This document shows, one piece after another, positions 55,241-64,000 of a stretch of 64,000 nt of DNA (its first letter is position 1; each line of letters opens with the position of its first letter). The stretch is from Eutrophocola sp965662685 (GTDB lineage Bacteria > Pseudomonadota > Gammaproteobacteria > Pseudomonadales > Pseudohongiellaceae): assembly GCA_965662685.1 (NCBI GenBank), contig CBFIIQ010000005.1, positions 1 through 64,000 of the forward strand, written 5' to 3'. Made by a program: the position numbers and the translations under genes. Under the pieces are notes generated by a model, which was not told the origin of the DNA, made no database searches, and was given only the letters and a program-made list of their open reading frames with translations.

Positions 55241-56430
55241 AATGATTTGACCTTCTTTTTAAAAAATCTTGAAATATCACCGTAAAATTTACAGACAAAC
55301 GGCATCGGATCATTGAGTGAAAAATAGGGAAACACAAGTGGTGGGCCATTTACTGTCTTTATCCATTGCATAAAGGTAATTTCGCCAATGCGACGCAGTT
55401 CAAGAAAAGACAGGATGTCCAACATTACCCACCAGCGCCTGACCCCGGTGCGATACTTGCTTGTCTGTGTAACCTTGCCATTGACAAGGTAGTCATAAAT
55501 ATAAAATGCCATGTCCAGCCCACTTTTGGTGACAACTGCCTGGGCTGCTGACATGCGTGGATTGCATTCGATTATTTTCAATTTGCCGTCCCTTGGGTCA
55601 CGTTTGAATTCGATATGGCCCATACCCTGGTAACCGATACCATTAAAAAAGCGCCTTCCCATTTCAGCAGTTTCAGGCAGGTCCCTGCTTATCGTGAGGC
55701 AGGCCAGACCTGAATTACGGGGGTAACGCCTGATTATCTGGTGGGTATATTGAAACAGGACCTCTCCACTTTCTGTGATATAGGTGAAATAGGCACTTTG
55801 CTGATCATCCGCCCCGGGAATCATTTCAGTTATAATAATTTTTATCTTCTTGCCCAGCAGATCTCCGACCACATGACGTAATTCAGATTCATTTTGCGCA
55901 ATAAAATACTTTCTGCTCGGATAATATTTTGTGAATATATGAGAGTGAATCGGCTTGACCATGATCGGGAATAAAATTCTAGGGATTATTTTTTCGACAT
56001 CATCCTCGATATCTATTTTAAAAAAGGCGGGCGTCGGGCATCCTGCTTTCTTTGCTAAAGCCAGCGTTTTGAATTTATCAAGCATGGCAAGATGGATGCC
56101 GGACCTGAAACAATCAATGCGATACCTTTTTTTTAAACGACGCCTGTTACTGGCCAGAAACTCCACTGCCTCGTCACTGCCCGGAAAAATGACGCACCCA
56201 CGTAATTCCGGTGTTTTATCGAATAACAGTAAGTCCTGCCAGGCTTCACCATCTGTTTGACTATCCGGAATGGAAAATACCTTGTGACAATGCCGGGATT
56301 TAATTGCCAGGGAATTATGACGAACAGAAATATATACCTTGATATTCCGCTTGCCAAAACTACGTAGCAGGCTAATGGTATTTTCCTGTCCGCCCAGTAT
56401 CAGTACTGGGACAGGATTGGAATTTTTCAT
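55204..56430 (-). CDS. ATP-grasp ligase (PylC/carboxylase-like)
   Basis: 408 aa: an N-terminal Rossmann-like domain (VPVLILGGQENTISLLRSF) and an ATP-grasp domain (LFPIMVKPIHSHIF, IIITEMIPGADDQQSAYF, metal-binding MGHIEFKRDPRDGKLKIIECNPR). Such enzymes ligate a carboxylate to an amine or thiol via an acyl phosphate. Starts 4 bp after the preceding ATP-grasp gene. Confidence 0.85.
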   Translation of the reverse strand: MKNSNPVPVLILGGQENTISLLRSFGKRNIKVYISVRHNSLAIKSRHCHKVFSIPDSQTDGEAWQDLLLFDKTPELRGCVIFPGSDEAVEFLASNRRRLKKRYRIDCFRSGIHLAMLDKFKTLALAKKAGCPTPAFFKIDIEDDVEKIIPRILFPIMVKPIHSHIFTKYYPSRKYFIAQNESELRHVVGDLLGKKIKIIITEMIPGADDQQSAYFTYITESGEVLFQYTHQIIRRYPRNSGLACLTISRDLPETAEMGRRFFNGIGYQGMGHIEFKRDPRDGKLKIIECNPRMSAAQAVVTKSGLDMAFYIYDYLVNGKVTQTSKYRTGVRRWWVMLDILSFLELRRIGEITFMQWIKTVNGPPLVFPYFSLNDPMPFVCKFYGDISRFFKKKVKSLWLVRKGLPIQS

Positions 56431-56434
56431 CTGG

Positions 56435-57532
56435 TTAACGACTCTTTTCGTTGTCGAAAATATAATTAACGACTATTGAGCCGACATTTACCTTGTCTCT
56501 GGGACTGGAAATCAACTCATGGTGGTGTAAACCGGGAGTAGTATTGATCTCGTTAACAATGCACCCGCTGTCTTCCACGGCAACGCTGTGATCATTGATC
56601 ATTAGATCAACACCAGACAGGGTGACATTAATCACCCTGGATATATTGCGGCCATAATCAACAATACTGGGATGAATGGAGTTTTTAACCGTGTGGTTCT
56701 CAAACCTGGAACACTGGTTGGTAGCGGTTTTTACCCTTAGCTTTTGTCCCTCTATTGGCACATCATTCAGGGATAAACCCTGATTCAATAATGTGTAGCG
56801 GGTATCCAGATCTATAGTAAGTGGGGATAATGCATAAGGTGACAGCGCTTGCAGCCGCTTGTTGTTCTCATCCCGGATCAAATTTCTTATGCTGTTTTTT
56901 CCGTCACCGGTAATAGCTGGAGCATCGCGTTGCAAGGCGTCAATAAATTCGCCGTTTAAATACAATAACCGGTAATTTTTCCCGCTATGTTCCTTCTCTA
57001 TAATCAGTTTGCTGCCAGTAGAATGGATGGCTGCTTTATAGGAAGATTTTACCAAACGGGTTCGGTTATTAACTTTGGTAGTGATACCACGTCCGCCGCC
57101 AGATCCGTTGGCTGGCTTGACAACAAAATTGCCGCGATGTTGATGCATGAATGACAATGCCGTTGAAATAGTTTCCGGTTTGTATTCACAGAATTCAGGC
57201 ACATGATAGCCGGCCTCCTTTAACAGTTTGTTAACAAGGGGCTTATTGCCTGCAATGGCAAGGGTCAGGTGATCATCCAGCATTACCTCGCCATATCGCA
57301 CATAGGTCTTCTTGCCATCCTTAACCAGACGAAAATAGTCGTAACCCAGATTTTCAATATCCGCATTAATATCATTAGCAACTGTCTGCCAGTAAGAACG
57401 AAAATAGTCTCTCCTGACAGCATTAAACTGTTTGTAGAGACTGCGCTCCCTGGAGGGTAATTTCGACAGGATATATTCAACATTGCGACGGGTATTGATG
57501 AATTCACGACTGATACTGATGTTTGACTGCAT
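56435..57532 (-). CDS. ATP-grasp ligase, cyanophycin synthetase/glutathione synthetase-like
   Basis: 365 aa. The ATP-grasp core (FVVKPANGSGGGRGI, KLIIEKEHSGKNYRLL, VEDSGCIVNEINTTPGL) and ITGDGKNSIRNLI are like the ATP-grasp half of cyanophycin synthetase and GshF. It forms an amide bond with an amino acid or peptide as the likely product. Not a full cyanophycin synthetase: no Mur-ligase half is present. Confidence 0.83.
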   Translation of the reverse strand: MQSNISISREFINTRRNVEYILSKLPSRERSLYKQFNAVRRDYFRSYWQTVANDINADIENLGYDYFRLVKDGKKTYVRYGEVMLDDHLTLAIAGNKPLVNKLLKEAGYHVPEFCEYKPETISTALSFMHQHRGNFVVKPANGSGGGRGITTKVNNRTRLVKSSYKAAIHSTGSKLIIEKEHSGKNYRLLYLNGEFIDALQRDAPAITGDGKNSIRNLIRDENNKRLQALSPYALSPLTIDLDTRYTLLNQGLSLNDVPIEGQKLRVKTATNQCSRFENHTVKNSIHPSIVDYGRNISRVINVTLSGVDLMINDHSVAVEDSGCIVNEINTTPGLHHHELISSPRDKVNVGSIVVNYIFDNEKSR

Positions 57533-57547
57533 GTTTATTCTCTTTTC

Positions 57548-58267
57548 CTATCTTGCGGTAATGATGCAATTGGTGTCTGACAAATAGTCATCAACCCACT
57601 TATTGGAAAATATGCCTTTTTTTACATTGGCCACATAAGGATCAAGTGCTTTTTTCTGCGCTTTCAGTTTTTTCAATGTGTCCTCGGCAAATTCATGTCT
57701 GATTACAACTATGCCATTAAGATCTCCCACGATTATGTCACCGGGGTTTACCACCAATCCGCCACATGAAACCGGGAAATTAATTTCACCCGGGCCTCTG
57801 TGCAACGGTCCGATAGGGGTCTCTCCTCTGGCAAACACCGGCATTCCTACTTGTTTAACTTCCGTCAGGTCTCGAATCAAGCCATCAATAACAAAGCCGG
57901 CAATACCCTTGTACCTTGCCTTGGATGAAATCAGATCTCCCAACACGGCATTGCTTTTTGTCCCGCCGGCATCAATAACCACGACATCTCCAGGCTTGGC
58001 GATATCAAGGATTTTATGAACCATAAGATTGTCACCAGGAAATACTTTTACAGTGCATGCTGGCCCACAAATAGACTTTGCGCCGGTAAGATTTCTTATG
58101 CCGTTATTCATGGCATACATACGATTCAAAATATCCGATATATCGGGTGTATGAAATTCCTCGAATTGCCCAATAAGATTGGCCGGTGGCCTATCGAAAT
58201 CCAGTTTTACCCGGAACCCTGGCCCGGCATTCATCTGAGCAGATTTAGGCGTGCTTTTTTCAGACAT
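57548..58267 (-). CDS. RraA/HMG-aldolase-like family protein
   Basis: 239 aa with the conserved GDVVVIDAGGTKSNAVLGDL and FVIDGLIRDLTEVKQVGMPVFARG core of the RraA-like fold, used by 4-hydroxy-4-methyl-2-oxoglutarate aldolases, oxaloacetate decarboxylases and RNase E regulators. An N-terminal extension of about 30 residues is present. AGAGGA lies 6 nt before ATG 58267. In this enzyme cassette an aldolase or decarboxylase role is more likely than RNase E control (inference). Confidence 0.82.
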   Translation of the reverse strand: MSEKSTPKSAQMNAGPGFRVKLDFDRPPANLIGQFEEFHTPDISDILNRMYAMNNGIRNLTGAKSICGPACTVKVFPGDNLMVHKILDIAKPGDVVVIDAGGTKSNAVLGDLISSKARYKGIAGFVIDGLIRDLTEVKQVGMPVFARGETPIGPLHRGPGEINFPVSCGGLVVNPGDIIVGDLNGIVVIRHEFAEDTLKKLKAQKKALDPYVANVKKGIFSNKWVDDYLSDTNCIITAR

Positions 58268-58398
58268 AATTATTCCTCTCTAACTGTTTGACTAAACAGC
58301 TGTATTTGTTGCGGGTATTGAATATTGCAGTACAGAAATATTGTTTAGGGATATGTTGGTCGCGATCTGCTATTGCGACGATTATGTATCCTGGCTGC

Positions 58399-59421
58399 TT
58401 AATGGATAGCCGGCCCCATGCGTGGTCCGGTGTTGTAATGATCAGCAAAATCGAACGTCAGGTCGCGGGCCTTTGGCAGATTAATCCACTGTCTCATCAT
58501 CAATCTTTTCATGTCGGCCTCATCGTAATCCACAAAGGACTCACGATTATGCAAGACGGTATTATTATTGATTAGCGCAAGATCACCTGATTCAAGGTAA
58601 GTATCAAAGCGGATGTCATCGTGCATCGCCAGTTCTGCCACATAATTAATAGCCATTTTTTCAAGACTGGACAGGGGCGTTGAATTGTCGAGTTCTTCTG
58701 CCGTCAGTATCGCCTTTTGATTGTAGCGGCAACTCAGCTTGCCTTGATAAAAACTGAATACCGGAACGCGATGACTGGTAATATCCCGGTTTTGCCCTAA
58801 TGGCCCATTACCACGAATGTTGTAATGAAAACCCTGGTATAGCGATATCAAAAATTCCGGATGCGTTTCAAACAATTTGTTATAAATTGCCATTGAACAG
58901 GAAAAATTATTAATGCCTCCTTCTCTGGCAGGTCGAACACACAGCAACCCCAGTAAATCACCAGAGTCACAGTGCGGTGTGAGCTGGGCATTTGTCGTAT
59001 ACCCCCTGACTTCAATGCTTTCGTAACTTACGCCCTGATCATAAACATGTCCAACAAGGGTGCCTTTGGTATCCTGATTTATCATCTTGCCGATATGCGA
59101 GGTAATTCCTGCATAAAGTAATTCAGTATCTTTAACAGACAGATTGTGCAACGGGATCCCCCGCAACACACTTATACCAATACCAGTTTCCAGTTTGTGA
59201 CCAAGTCTGGCAAGCACTGCGGACAATACCGGCAGGGGAAATTTCTCTCTCGTTATACTATCAACTGTACAGTTATCAGCTTTTGCAAATTGCAAAGCTT
59301 TAAGCATTTCTTCCTGCTGAGACGGGGAAATCGGATGCAGCCATTTAGACTTATCCTTCATGTCTTGTGCATACCAAAGTGTTGAATCGTTTACCTTACC
59401 TTTCAATATCTCTATTGCCAT
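58399..59421 (-). CDS. TauD/TfdA-type Fe(II)/2-oxoglutarate dioxygenase
   Basis: About 340 aa from ATG 59421 (AGGAATG just upstream; the ORF to 59469 is an extension). The facial triad is seen as His-x-Asp in LTPHCDSGDLLGLLC and a distal His in NNTVLHNRESFVDYD, with the Arg in MMRQWI for 2-oxoglutarate. It hydroxylates or desaturates a small acid, possibly a free or tethered amino acid. First gene of the five-gene cassette. Confidence 0.85.
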   Translation of the reverse strand: MAIEILKGKVNDSTLWYAQDMKDKSKWLHPISPSQQEEMLKALQFAKADNCTVDSITREKFPLPVLSAVLARLGHKLETGIGISVLRGIPLHNLSVKDTELLYAGITSHIGKMINQDTKGTLVGHVYDQGVSYESIEVRGYTTNAQLTPHCDSGDLLGLLCVRPAREGGINNFSCSMAIYNKLFETHPEFLISLYQGFHYNIRGNGPLGQNRDITSHRVPVFSFYQGKLSCRYNQKAILTAEELDNSTPLSSLEKMAINYVAELAMHDDIRFDTYLESGDLALINNNTVLHNRESFVDYDEADMKRLMMRQWINLPKARDLTFDFADHYNTGPRMGPAIH

Positions 59422-59522
59422 TGAAACATTCCTCAGTAGATTTTTTCGTACATCAGTCCCACTGACCACCGAAAGGCCTCAGTATTTCAGGGAACTTTTA
59501 ATTAACAGAATTGGAAGTCAGA

Positions 59523-62500
59523 TCAGGAATTAACCGGACAGTTGAGAATGCCGGATTTGATACGGGTATGAAGACGATTTTTATAAAGCGCTGCCGTTTT
59601 ACTTACCATATTTACAAGAGAGTGTTCCTGTTTTGCTCTGGACAATGATGCCCTGCCAAACTTTTCCGCAAGTTGATTATCACCAAGTATCCTGTTTACT
59701 GCTTTCGCAAGTTCCCTGGGATTTCTGACCGGCACAAGCAGACCGTTAACGCCATCGATAACAAGTTCAGGATTACCACCGGTATTTGTAGTGACTATAG
59801 GCACGCCAGCGGCCATAGACTCCAGTAAGGTATTTGACAATCCCTCGCTGTGGGAAGGCAGTACAGAAATGGAGGCCTGTGCAAGAAAAGCAGGTATATC
59901 GGGACGATTTCCGGTAAATATGATTTTTCCCTGCATATTCGAACGCTTGATAAGCCGGTTCCAGTTTTCATATTCGCTGTTACCGCTTTCATCGACATGG
60001 AGACACTCAATCGAGGGACTACCAATAATCAGGAAATAGGTCTTTGGATGATAATGGTTAACAGTCTTTGCTGCCCTGATAAAATCCTCGACACCCTTCA
60101 TATAATTCAACCGGGCAATCATCACGACAATTTTAGCTGTTTCAGGAATACCGAATTCTTTTCGGATAGTATTTTCAGAACCAGGTTCATACAAAGACAG
60201 GTCTATGCCATTTTTAATTACCTGGATTTTTCCAGCGCTGTAACCTTCTTCAAGCAGCCAATGTTGAATTGAATCTGCATTGACCAGTATATTGTCGGCC
60301 ATTTTGCATACCCATTTCTGCATGATCTTTTTTGCTTTGCTCAGGTATATACCCCTGTCTCTTATTGATGTAATGATTACTGGAACCCCCGCTAATTTGG
60401 CGGCCGGGATAGCAATAATCATTGCGTAGAAATTGTAGCAGTGCAGAACCTGAATACGATTCTCCCGCATAAATGATGCCATTTTGAATATCTGCATAAA
60501 TGTTGCCGGCGAATACAGTTTTTTAATTTTGAATTCTGATATTGGTATGCCCCGTTTCTCATACTCGTGTACAAGGCTGCCCTTGTTTTCCAGGCAGGCT
60601 ACTTTCAAATCAAACATATCAAGATCGAGTTTTCGCATCAGGTTCATTACCTGACCTTCGGTACCACCTGTTTCAAAGGTGTTGACTACTTTTAACAACC
60701 TGACCCGCTCAGCTTTTCCGGCTTTATTATTCATAGTCTGGATTTCCTGTTCCGTCACTTTTCCCGCGCTTTCCTTAACTGGCCTGCTAAAATTCAACAC
60801 CTTTGCTGACGCAGGTTGATCGAGAAATCGTTTACACCACAACTCAAACGACAACAATGTCCATAGTTGCAGATCCAGCGGTCTTCCCCGCTTATGCAAA
60901 GTCAGCATATTTTCAATATAGGCAGTATTAAAAAAACCCCGGCCACGACTTTTTTCTGACAACAACAAATCCCTGACATAACTGTCGAGTTCACCGCGAA
61001 ACCAGCTACCAAGCGGTATGGCAAAGCCCTGCTTTCTCCTGTCAATAATATTGTCAGGTAAAATACCTCGCATGGCTTCTTTAAAAATGTATTTAGTCAT
61101 GCCTTTGTGAATTCGCATTTCCGGAGGAATAGTTGCTGCAAATTCCACCAGTTTATGATCAAGCAGTGGCACTCTTGCTTCGAGTGAATTTGCCATACTC
61201 ATGCGGTCAACCTTGGTCAAGATATCCAGCGGGAGATAATTTTTAATATCCATATACTGTACGTTTGATAACCAGTCGTTATCCTGGCTTTCAAGGAAAG
61301 CAATTCTTTCCCGCCACACATCTTCAGCCATTACCTTTTGCGCAGTTTCAGCAGAAAACAATCCTGACAGTTCATCACTTCTGAACATACTGTTGGCATC
61401 CATGTAGCGCGCACCACCATCAAGCGCAATATGACGTAGAAAATTTCGTCCTTTCATACCTTCTTGCATATGACCACCAACAGCGCCCATCATGTGACGA
61501 ATGGCTGCTGGTATATAGCGATAGCGTTGCTCCTTCTGTTCCACAAGATACTTGCTGTACCCCCCAAACAATTCGTCTCCGCCATCACCGGACAGGACCA
61601 CTTTCACATGTTCGGCCGCAAGTTTTGAGACCATATAGGTTGGAATGGCAGAAGAATCACCAAACGGTTCGTCAAGATGCCAGGCCAGGTCATCCAGAAG
61701 GTCTATAACGTTCGGTTCCAGTATTAATTCATGATGATCGGTAGAAAAATGATCGGCAATTTCGCGGGCGTAGCCGGCCTCATTGAATTCCTTTTCAGAA
61801 AAGCCGATGGAAAACGTCTTGATTGGGGTGGATGACAGTTGAGCCATAGTTGCCACTACAGCGCTTGAATCTATACCGCCACTTAGAAATGCGCCCAGCG
61901 GTACATCACTAATCATGCGAAGACGAACCGACTCGCCAAGCAGTTCACGCAGGTTGCCAGCAAAATCCTGCTGACTTTTGCCATAGTCAGGCTTGAATTC
62001 AACATCCCAGTAAGACCGTATTTTCAAGTCCTGATCAACGCCTGTGGTAAGAAGATGACCTGGTTCCAGTTTATGCACGCCACTTATGACACTCTCATCA
62101 CGCGGACTTGATAAAAACGTAAACACATGCCCAACCGAGTTCCAGTTCATGTCCCGTGCAATATCAGGCAACTGCAACAAAGCTTTTAATTCTGAAGCAA
62201 ATACAAGTCTTCCGTCAAACACACCATAATATAATGGCTTGATTCCAAGTCTGTCGCGTACCACCAATAACGTCTTTTTGCGGTTGTCCCAAAGAGCAAA
62301 AGCAAACATCCCCCTGAGATGTAGTACACAATCATCACCATACTCTTCATACAGATGCACAATGACTTCCGTGTCTGATTCAGTAGAAAAGCGATGACCT
62401 TTTGCCTGCAGGGACTTTCTTATTTCTCTGTAGTTATATATTTCTCCATTCAAAACAACCTGGACAGAACCATCCTCATTAGCTACTGGCTGATGTCCCG

Positions 62501-62669
62501 AATCAAGGTCAATAATACTGAGACGACGCATTCCTATGCCAATGTTGCCATTGATGTAATAGCCTTCATCATCTGGCCCACGATTAACAATAGCCGCGCA
62601 CATGGATTTAACTTCACCCAGCTCTACGGACCTGTCTTTTAATGAAAATATTCCTGCAATTCCACACAT
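59523..62669 (-). CDS. Asparagine-synthase-type amidotransferase fused to a GT4 glycosyltransferase
   Basis: 1048 aa. Residues 1-625: N-terminal Cys2 glutaminase (MCGIAG) and synthase domain (PP-loop SGGIDSSAV, DEPFGDSSAIP), as in exosortase-associated amidotransferases. Residues about 650-1048: complete GT4 enzyme (KVVNTFETGGTEGQVMNLM, GKIIFTGNRPDIPAFL, SEGLSNTLLESMAAG EX7E motif). Met646 coincides with a plausible former GT start, so the fusion may have come from loss of a stop. One continuous frame with no internal stop. Paralogue of the amidotransferase at 41892. Confidence 0.88.
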   Translation of the reverse strand: MCGIAGIFSLKDRSVELGEVKSMCAAIVNRGPDDEGYYINGNIGIGMRRLSIIDLDSGHQPVANEDGSVQVVLNGEIYNYREIRKSLQAKGHRFSTESDTEVIVHLYEEYGDDCVLHLRGMFAFALWDNRKKTLLVVRDRLGIKPLYYGVFDGRLVFASELKALLQLPDIARDMNWNSVGHVFTFLSSPRDESVISGVHKLEPGHLLTTGVDQDLKIRSYWDVEFKPDYGKSQQDFAGNLRELLGESVRLRMISDVPLGAFLSGGIDSSAVVATMAQLSSTPIKTFSIGFSEKEFNEAGYAREIADHFSTDHHELILEPNVIDLLDDLAWHLDEPFGDSSAIPTYMVSKLAAEHVKVVLSGDGGDELFGGYSKYLVEQKEQRYRYIPAAIRHMMGAVGGHMQEGMKGRNFLRHIALDGGARYMDANSMFRSDELSGLFSAETAQKVMAEDVWRERIAFLESQDNDWLSNVQYMDIKNYLPLDILTKVDRMSMANSLEARVPLLDHKLVEFAATIPPEMRIHKGMTKYIFKEAMRGILPDNIIDRRKQGFAIPLGSWFRGELDSYVRDLLLSEKSRGRGFFNTAYIENMLTLHKRGRPLDLQLWTLLSFELWCKRFLDQPASAKVLNFSRPVKESAGKVTEQEIQTMNNKAGKAERVRLLKVVNTFETGGTEGQVMNLMRKLDLDMFDLKVACLENKGSLVHEYEKRGIPISEFKIKKLYSPATFMQIFKMASFMRENRIQVLHCYNFYAMIIAIPAAKLAGVPVIITSIRDRGIYLSKAKKIMQKWVCKMADNILVNADSIQHWLLEEGYSAGKIQVIKNGIDLSLYEPGSENTIRKEFGIPETAKIVVMIARLNYMKGVEDFIRAAKTVNHYHPKTYFLIIGSPSIECLHVDESGNSEYENWNRLIKRSNMQGKIIFTGNRPDIPAFLAQASISVLPSHSEGLSNTLLESMAAGVPIVTTNTGGNPELVIDGVNGLLVPVRNPRELAKAVNRILGDNQLAEKFGRASLSRAKQEHSLVNMVSKTAALYKNRLHTRIKSGILNCPVNS

Positions 62670-62760
62670 AATAAGTATTCTTTTTTAGTTACAAGACAAT
62701 TTGACTTTTATTACTTTCTAAAAGAAAGATTGATTTTGCTTACTGGCCACCGGCGTGCCA

Positions 62761-64000
62761 CTACGCTCGCAGGCGAGATAATCGGGAGAACTGGAAAAGC
62801 CTGGAGAGCGGCATTTGTGTCCATTGAATCAACATATTTTTTTCGCCCTGATCCATTGGGCCGCACCAGCAAAGTAGAAAATAATAGGTTAATACATAGA
62901 CCAGCCCTGTAATTAACAACAGGGGAAAATTGGAAATGTCGAGAATATATTTAATAAGCAATGCTGGAATTGCCGCGCATACAGAAATCGCGAAAACTAC
63001 ACCAAGACTATGCCAGGGCAGAAGCATCGACCAGGACACATCAAAAATACTCCTTAACCTGGCCAGCGCTATCACCCTGGCAACAATATTGGCAAATAAT
63101 GTGACCAGTACTGCCCCAAACAAACCGTAGGAAGTTAAAAACCAGCGAATAAATACTGCGATCAACACCAGGCGAACCAGGTTCTGGATAATAAGGAATC
63201 GGGTTTCAGCAAAAACACGCAGCACACCGTCAGTCAGTAGAATCGTCAACAACATGCCGGATGTCCATAACATGAATATAGGAATACTCCCCGCATAAGT
63301 ACTGGTAAATAACAGCACAATCAATTCCGGGGCAATCAACAGCAAGCCCCCGATCATAGGTATCATGATCAGTGCAAGCTTCCGTGTGGCGTCTTGCCAA
63401 ATGAACAACACATCCGGGGCACGGCCATCATTTACCTTTTCTCTCATATTTATCATCATTACATTCGAGGTTGAGGTCATGACATAATCTACAAGTGGAA
63501 TTTGCAGACAGCCAATCGCATATAAGGCGAAAGTAGCAGCATCAAAATAGTAGGAAACAGCGTACAGGTGGTATTTCACCTGAATAATTTCAATCATGCC
63601 CGCAAGGCCGAACGGAATTGCATAGGCAAGATGTTTTCGCAGCAATACGCTATCAACCTGGAAACCACTGCGGCATTGATTGTGCAGGTAGTAAAGAAGC
63701 ACGCCAAATCTGAATATGCCAAAACCAACAGCGCCTAGCAGCAAGGCATATAAATTACCAAATAAAATCACCGGGATAATAAAACACAAGGCGCGAAACA
63801 AATCAGATGAGGCATAGGTCGCCGATGCAAGAAGATGCTGCTTTTTGTTAGTCATGACAATTTCCAGCATTACGGCCATCAACATCAGCAGTAAAAAGAT
63901 GCCTATATAAGAAATATATTCTGCTGTTTCCATATTGTTCAGCAGAGCGGCAACGTTATAGCGAAAAAACCACAGTCCTGCGGCAATCAACAGTCCCAGC
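62761..64000 (-). CDS. Wzx-type polysaccharide flippase, N-terminus beyond the window
   Basis: At least 413 codons; the frame stays open to the right window edge, so the true start lies outside (the apparent TTG start at 63990 is not real). About ten hydrophobic helices and the pattern of the MATE/oligosaccharide flippase family. It exports the lipid-linked repeat unit to the periplasm for polymerisation. Its presence makes the locus Wzx/Wzy-like. Confidence 0.83.
   Translation of the reverse strand, partial: LGLLIAAGLWFFRYNVAALLNNMETAEYISYIGIFLLLMLMAVMLEIVMTNKKQHLLASATYASSDLFRALCFIIPVILFGNLYALLLGAVGFGIFRFGVLLYYLHNQCRSGFQVDSVLLRKHLAYAIPFGLAGMIEIIQVKYHLYAVSYYFDAATFALYAIGCLQIPLVDYVMTSTSNVMMINMREKVNDGRAPDVLFIWQDATRKLALIMIPMIGGLLLIAPELIVLLFTSTYAGSIPIFMLWTSGMLLTILLTDGVLRVFAETRFLIIQNLVRLVLIAVFIRWFLTSYGLFGAVLVTLFANIVARVIALARLRSIFDVSWSMLLPWHSLGVVFAISVCAAIPALLIKYILDISNFPLLLITGLVYVLTYYFLLCWCGPMDQGEKNMLIQWTQMPLSRLFQFSRLSRLRA

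Noticed and set aside
56435..57532. Cyanophycin synthetase
   Set aside because: Only the ATP-grasp part is present; the Mur-ligase half is missing.
59523..60734. GT4 domain as an independent gene starting at Met646
   Set aside because: The upstream frame is open and conserved through the amidotransferase domain, with no stop and no clear Shine-Dalgarno at that ATG; kept as a fusion.

Overview
The window looks like a draft assembly of a Gram-negative gammaproteobacterium of moderate GC, with one run of Ns at 7905-7971. The evidence is an MSHA-type pilus biogenesis operon, secB, yggX next to mutY, envC/gpmI/ctpA linkage, a CRP-type operator and a REP-like extragenic palindrome. No rRNA, tRNA, prophage, insertion sequence or CRISPR array was recognised. 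The species cannot be named from the sequence.

Left part (1-32 kb), mainly core genes. 39-7656 (minus) is an MSHA pilus assembly operon, mshI - PilN-like - mshJ - mshK - mshL - mshN - mshE, lacking the usual mshM. Then come trmL (5' end in the gap), secB and a membrane rhodanese, and the gpmI-envC-ctpA operon (plus). hisB, hisH and hisF (minus) follow without hisA. The spacers around hisF are packed with 7-bp tandem repeats that run up to the stop codons of ctpA, hisH and hisF, plus one REP-like palindrome. mutY, an SNase-like nuclease and yggX follow. 19.7-23.0 kb is a coupled four-gene membrane-lipid operon (metallophosphoesterase, VTT/DedA-like protein, CdsA-like, CDP-alcohol phosphatidyltransferase). 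23.5-24.7 kb carries a GerW/YtfJ homologue, a DUF2953 protein and a small orphan. 25-29 kb is regulatory: an OmpR-type regulator with a degenerate receiver, two NarL-type regulators, a histidine kinase with an apparent RsbU-N-like sensor region, and an RsbT-like ATPase.

Right part (29.7-64 kb), surface and exopolysaccharide region. A 1038-aa secreted protein (propeller-like domain, two FN3 domains, a duplicated C-terminal module) lies behind a CRP-like operator and ends at a strong terminator. From 33 kb to the right edge about 20 genes all run on the minus strand. They include sugar-nucleotide enzymes (GDP-mannose-dehydrogenase-like, epimerase), glycosyltransferases, a beta-helix protein, a heparinase II/III-family protein, a deacetylase/formyltransferase pair, two asparagine-synthase-type amidotransferases (one fused to a GT4 glycosyltransferase), a methyltransferase and a Wzx-type flippase cut by the window end. 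Embedded among them are a 1852-aa secreted protein with four propeller-like repeats in an A-B-A-B order, and a five-gene cassette (TauD-type dioxygenase, RraA-like, two ATP-grasp ligases, Ldh2-type dehydrogenase) that looks like a small biosynthetic or amidation pathway.

Working model (inference): the locus makes and exports a uronate-containing, amidated or N-acyl-modified polysaccharide. The large propeller proteins would act outside the cell, and the neighbouring regulators could tie the surface programme to cAMP, c-di-GMP (through MshE) and an RsbT-like switch.
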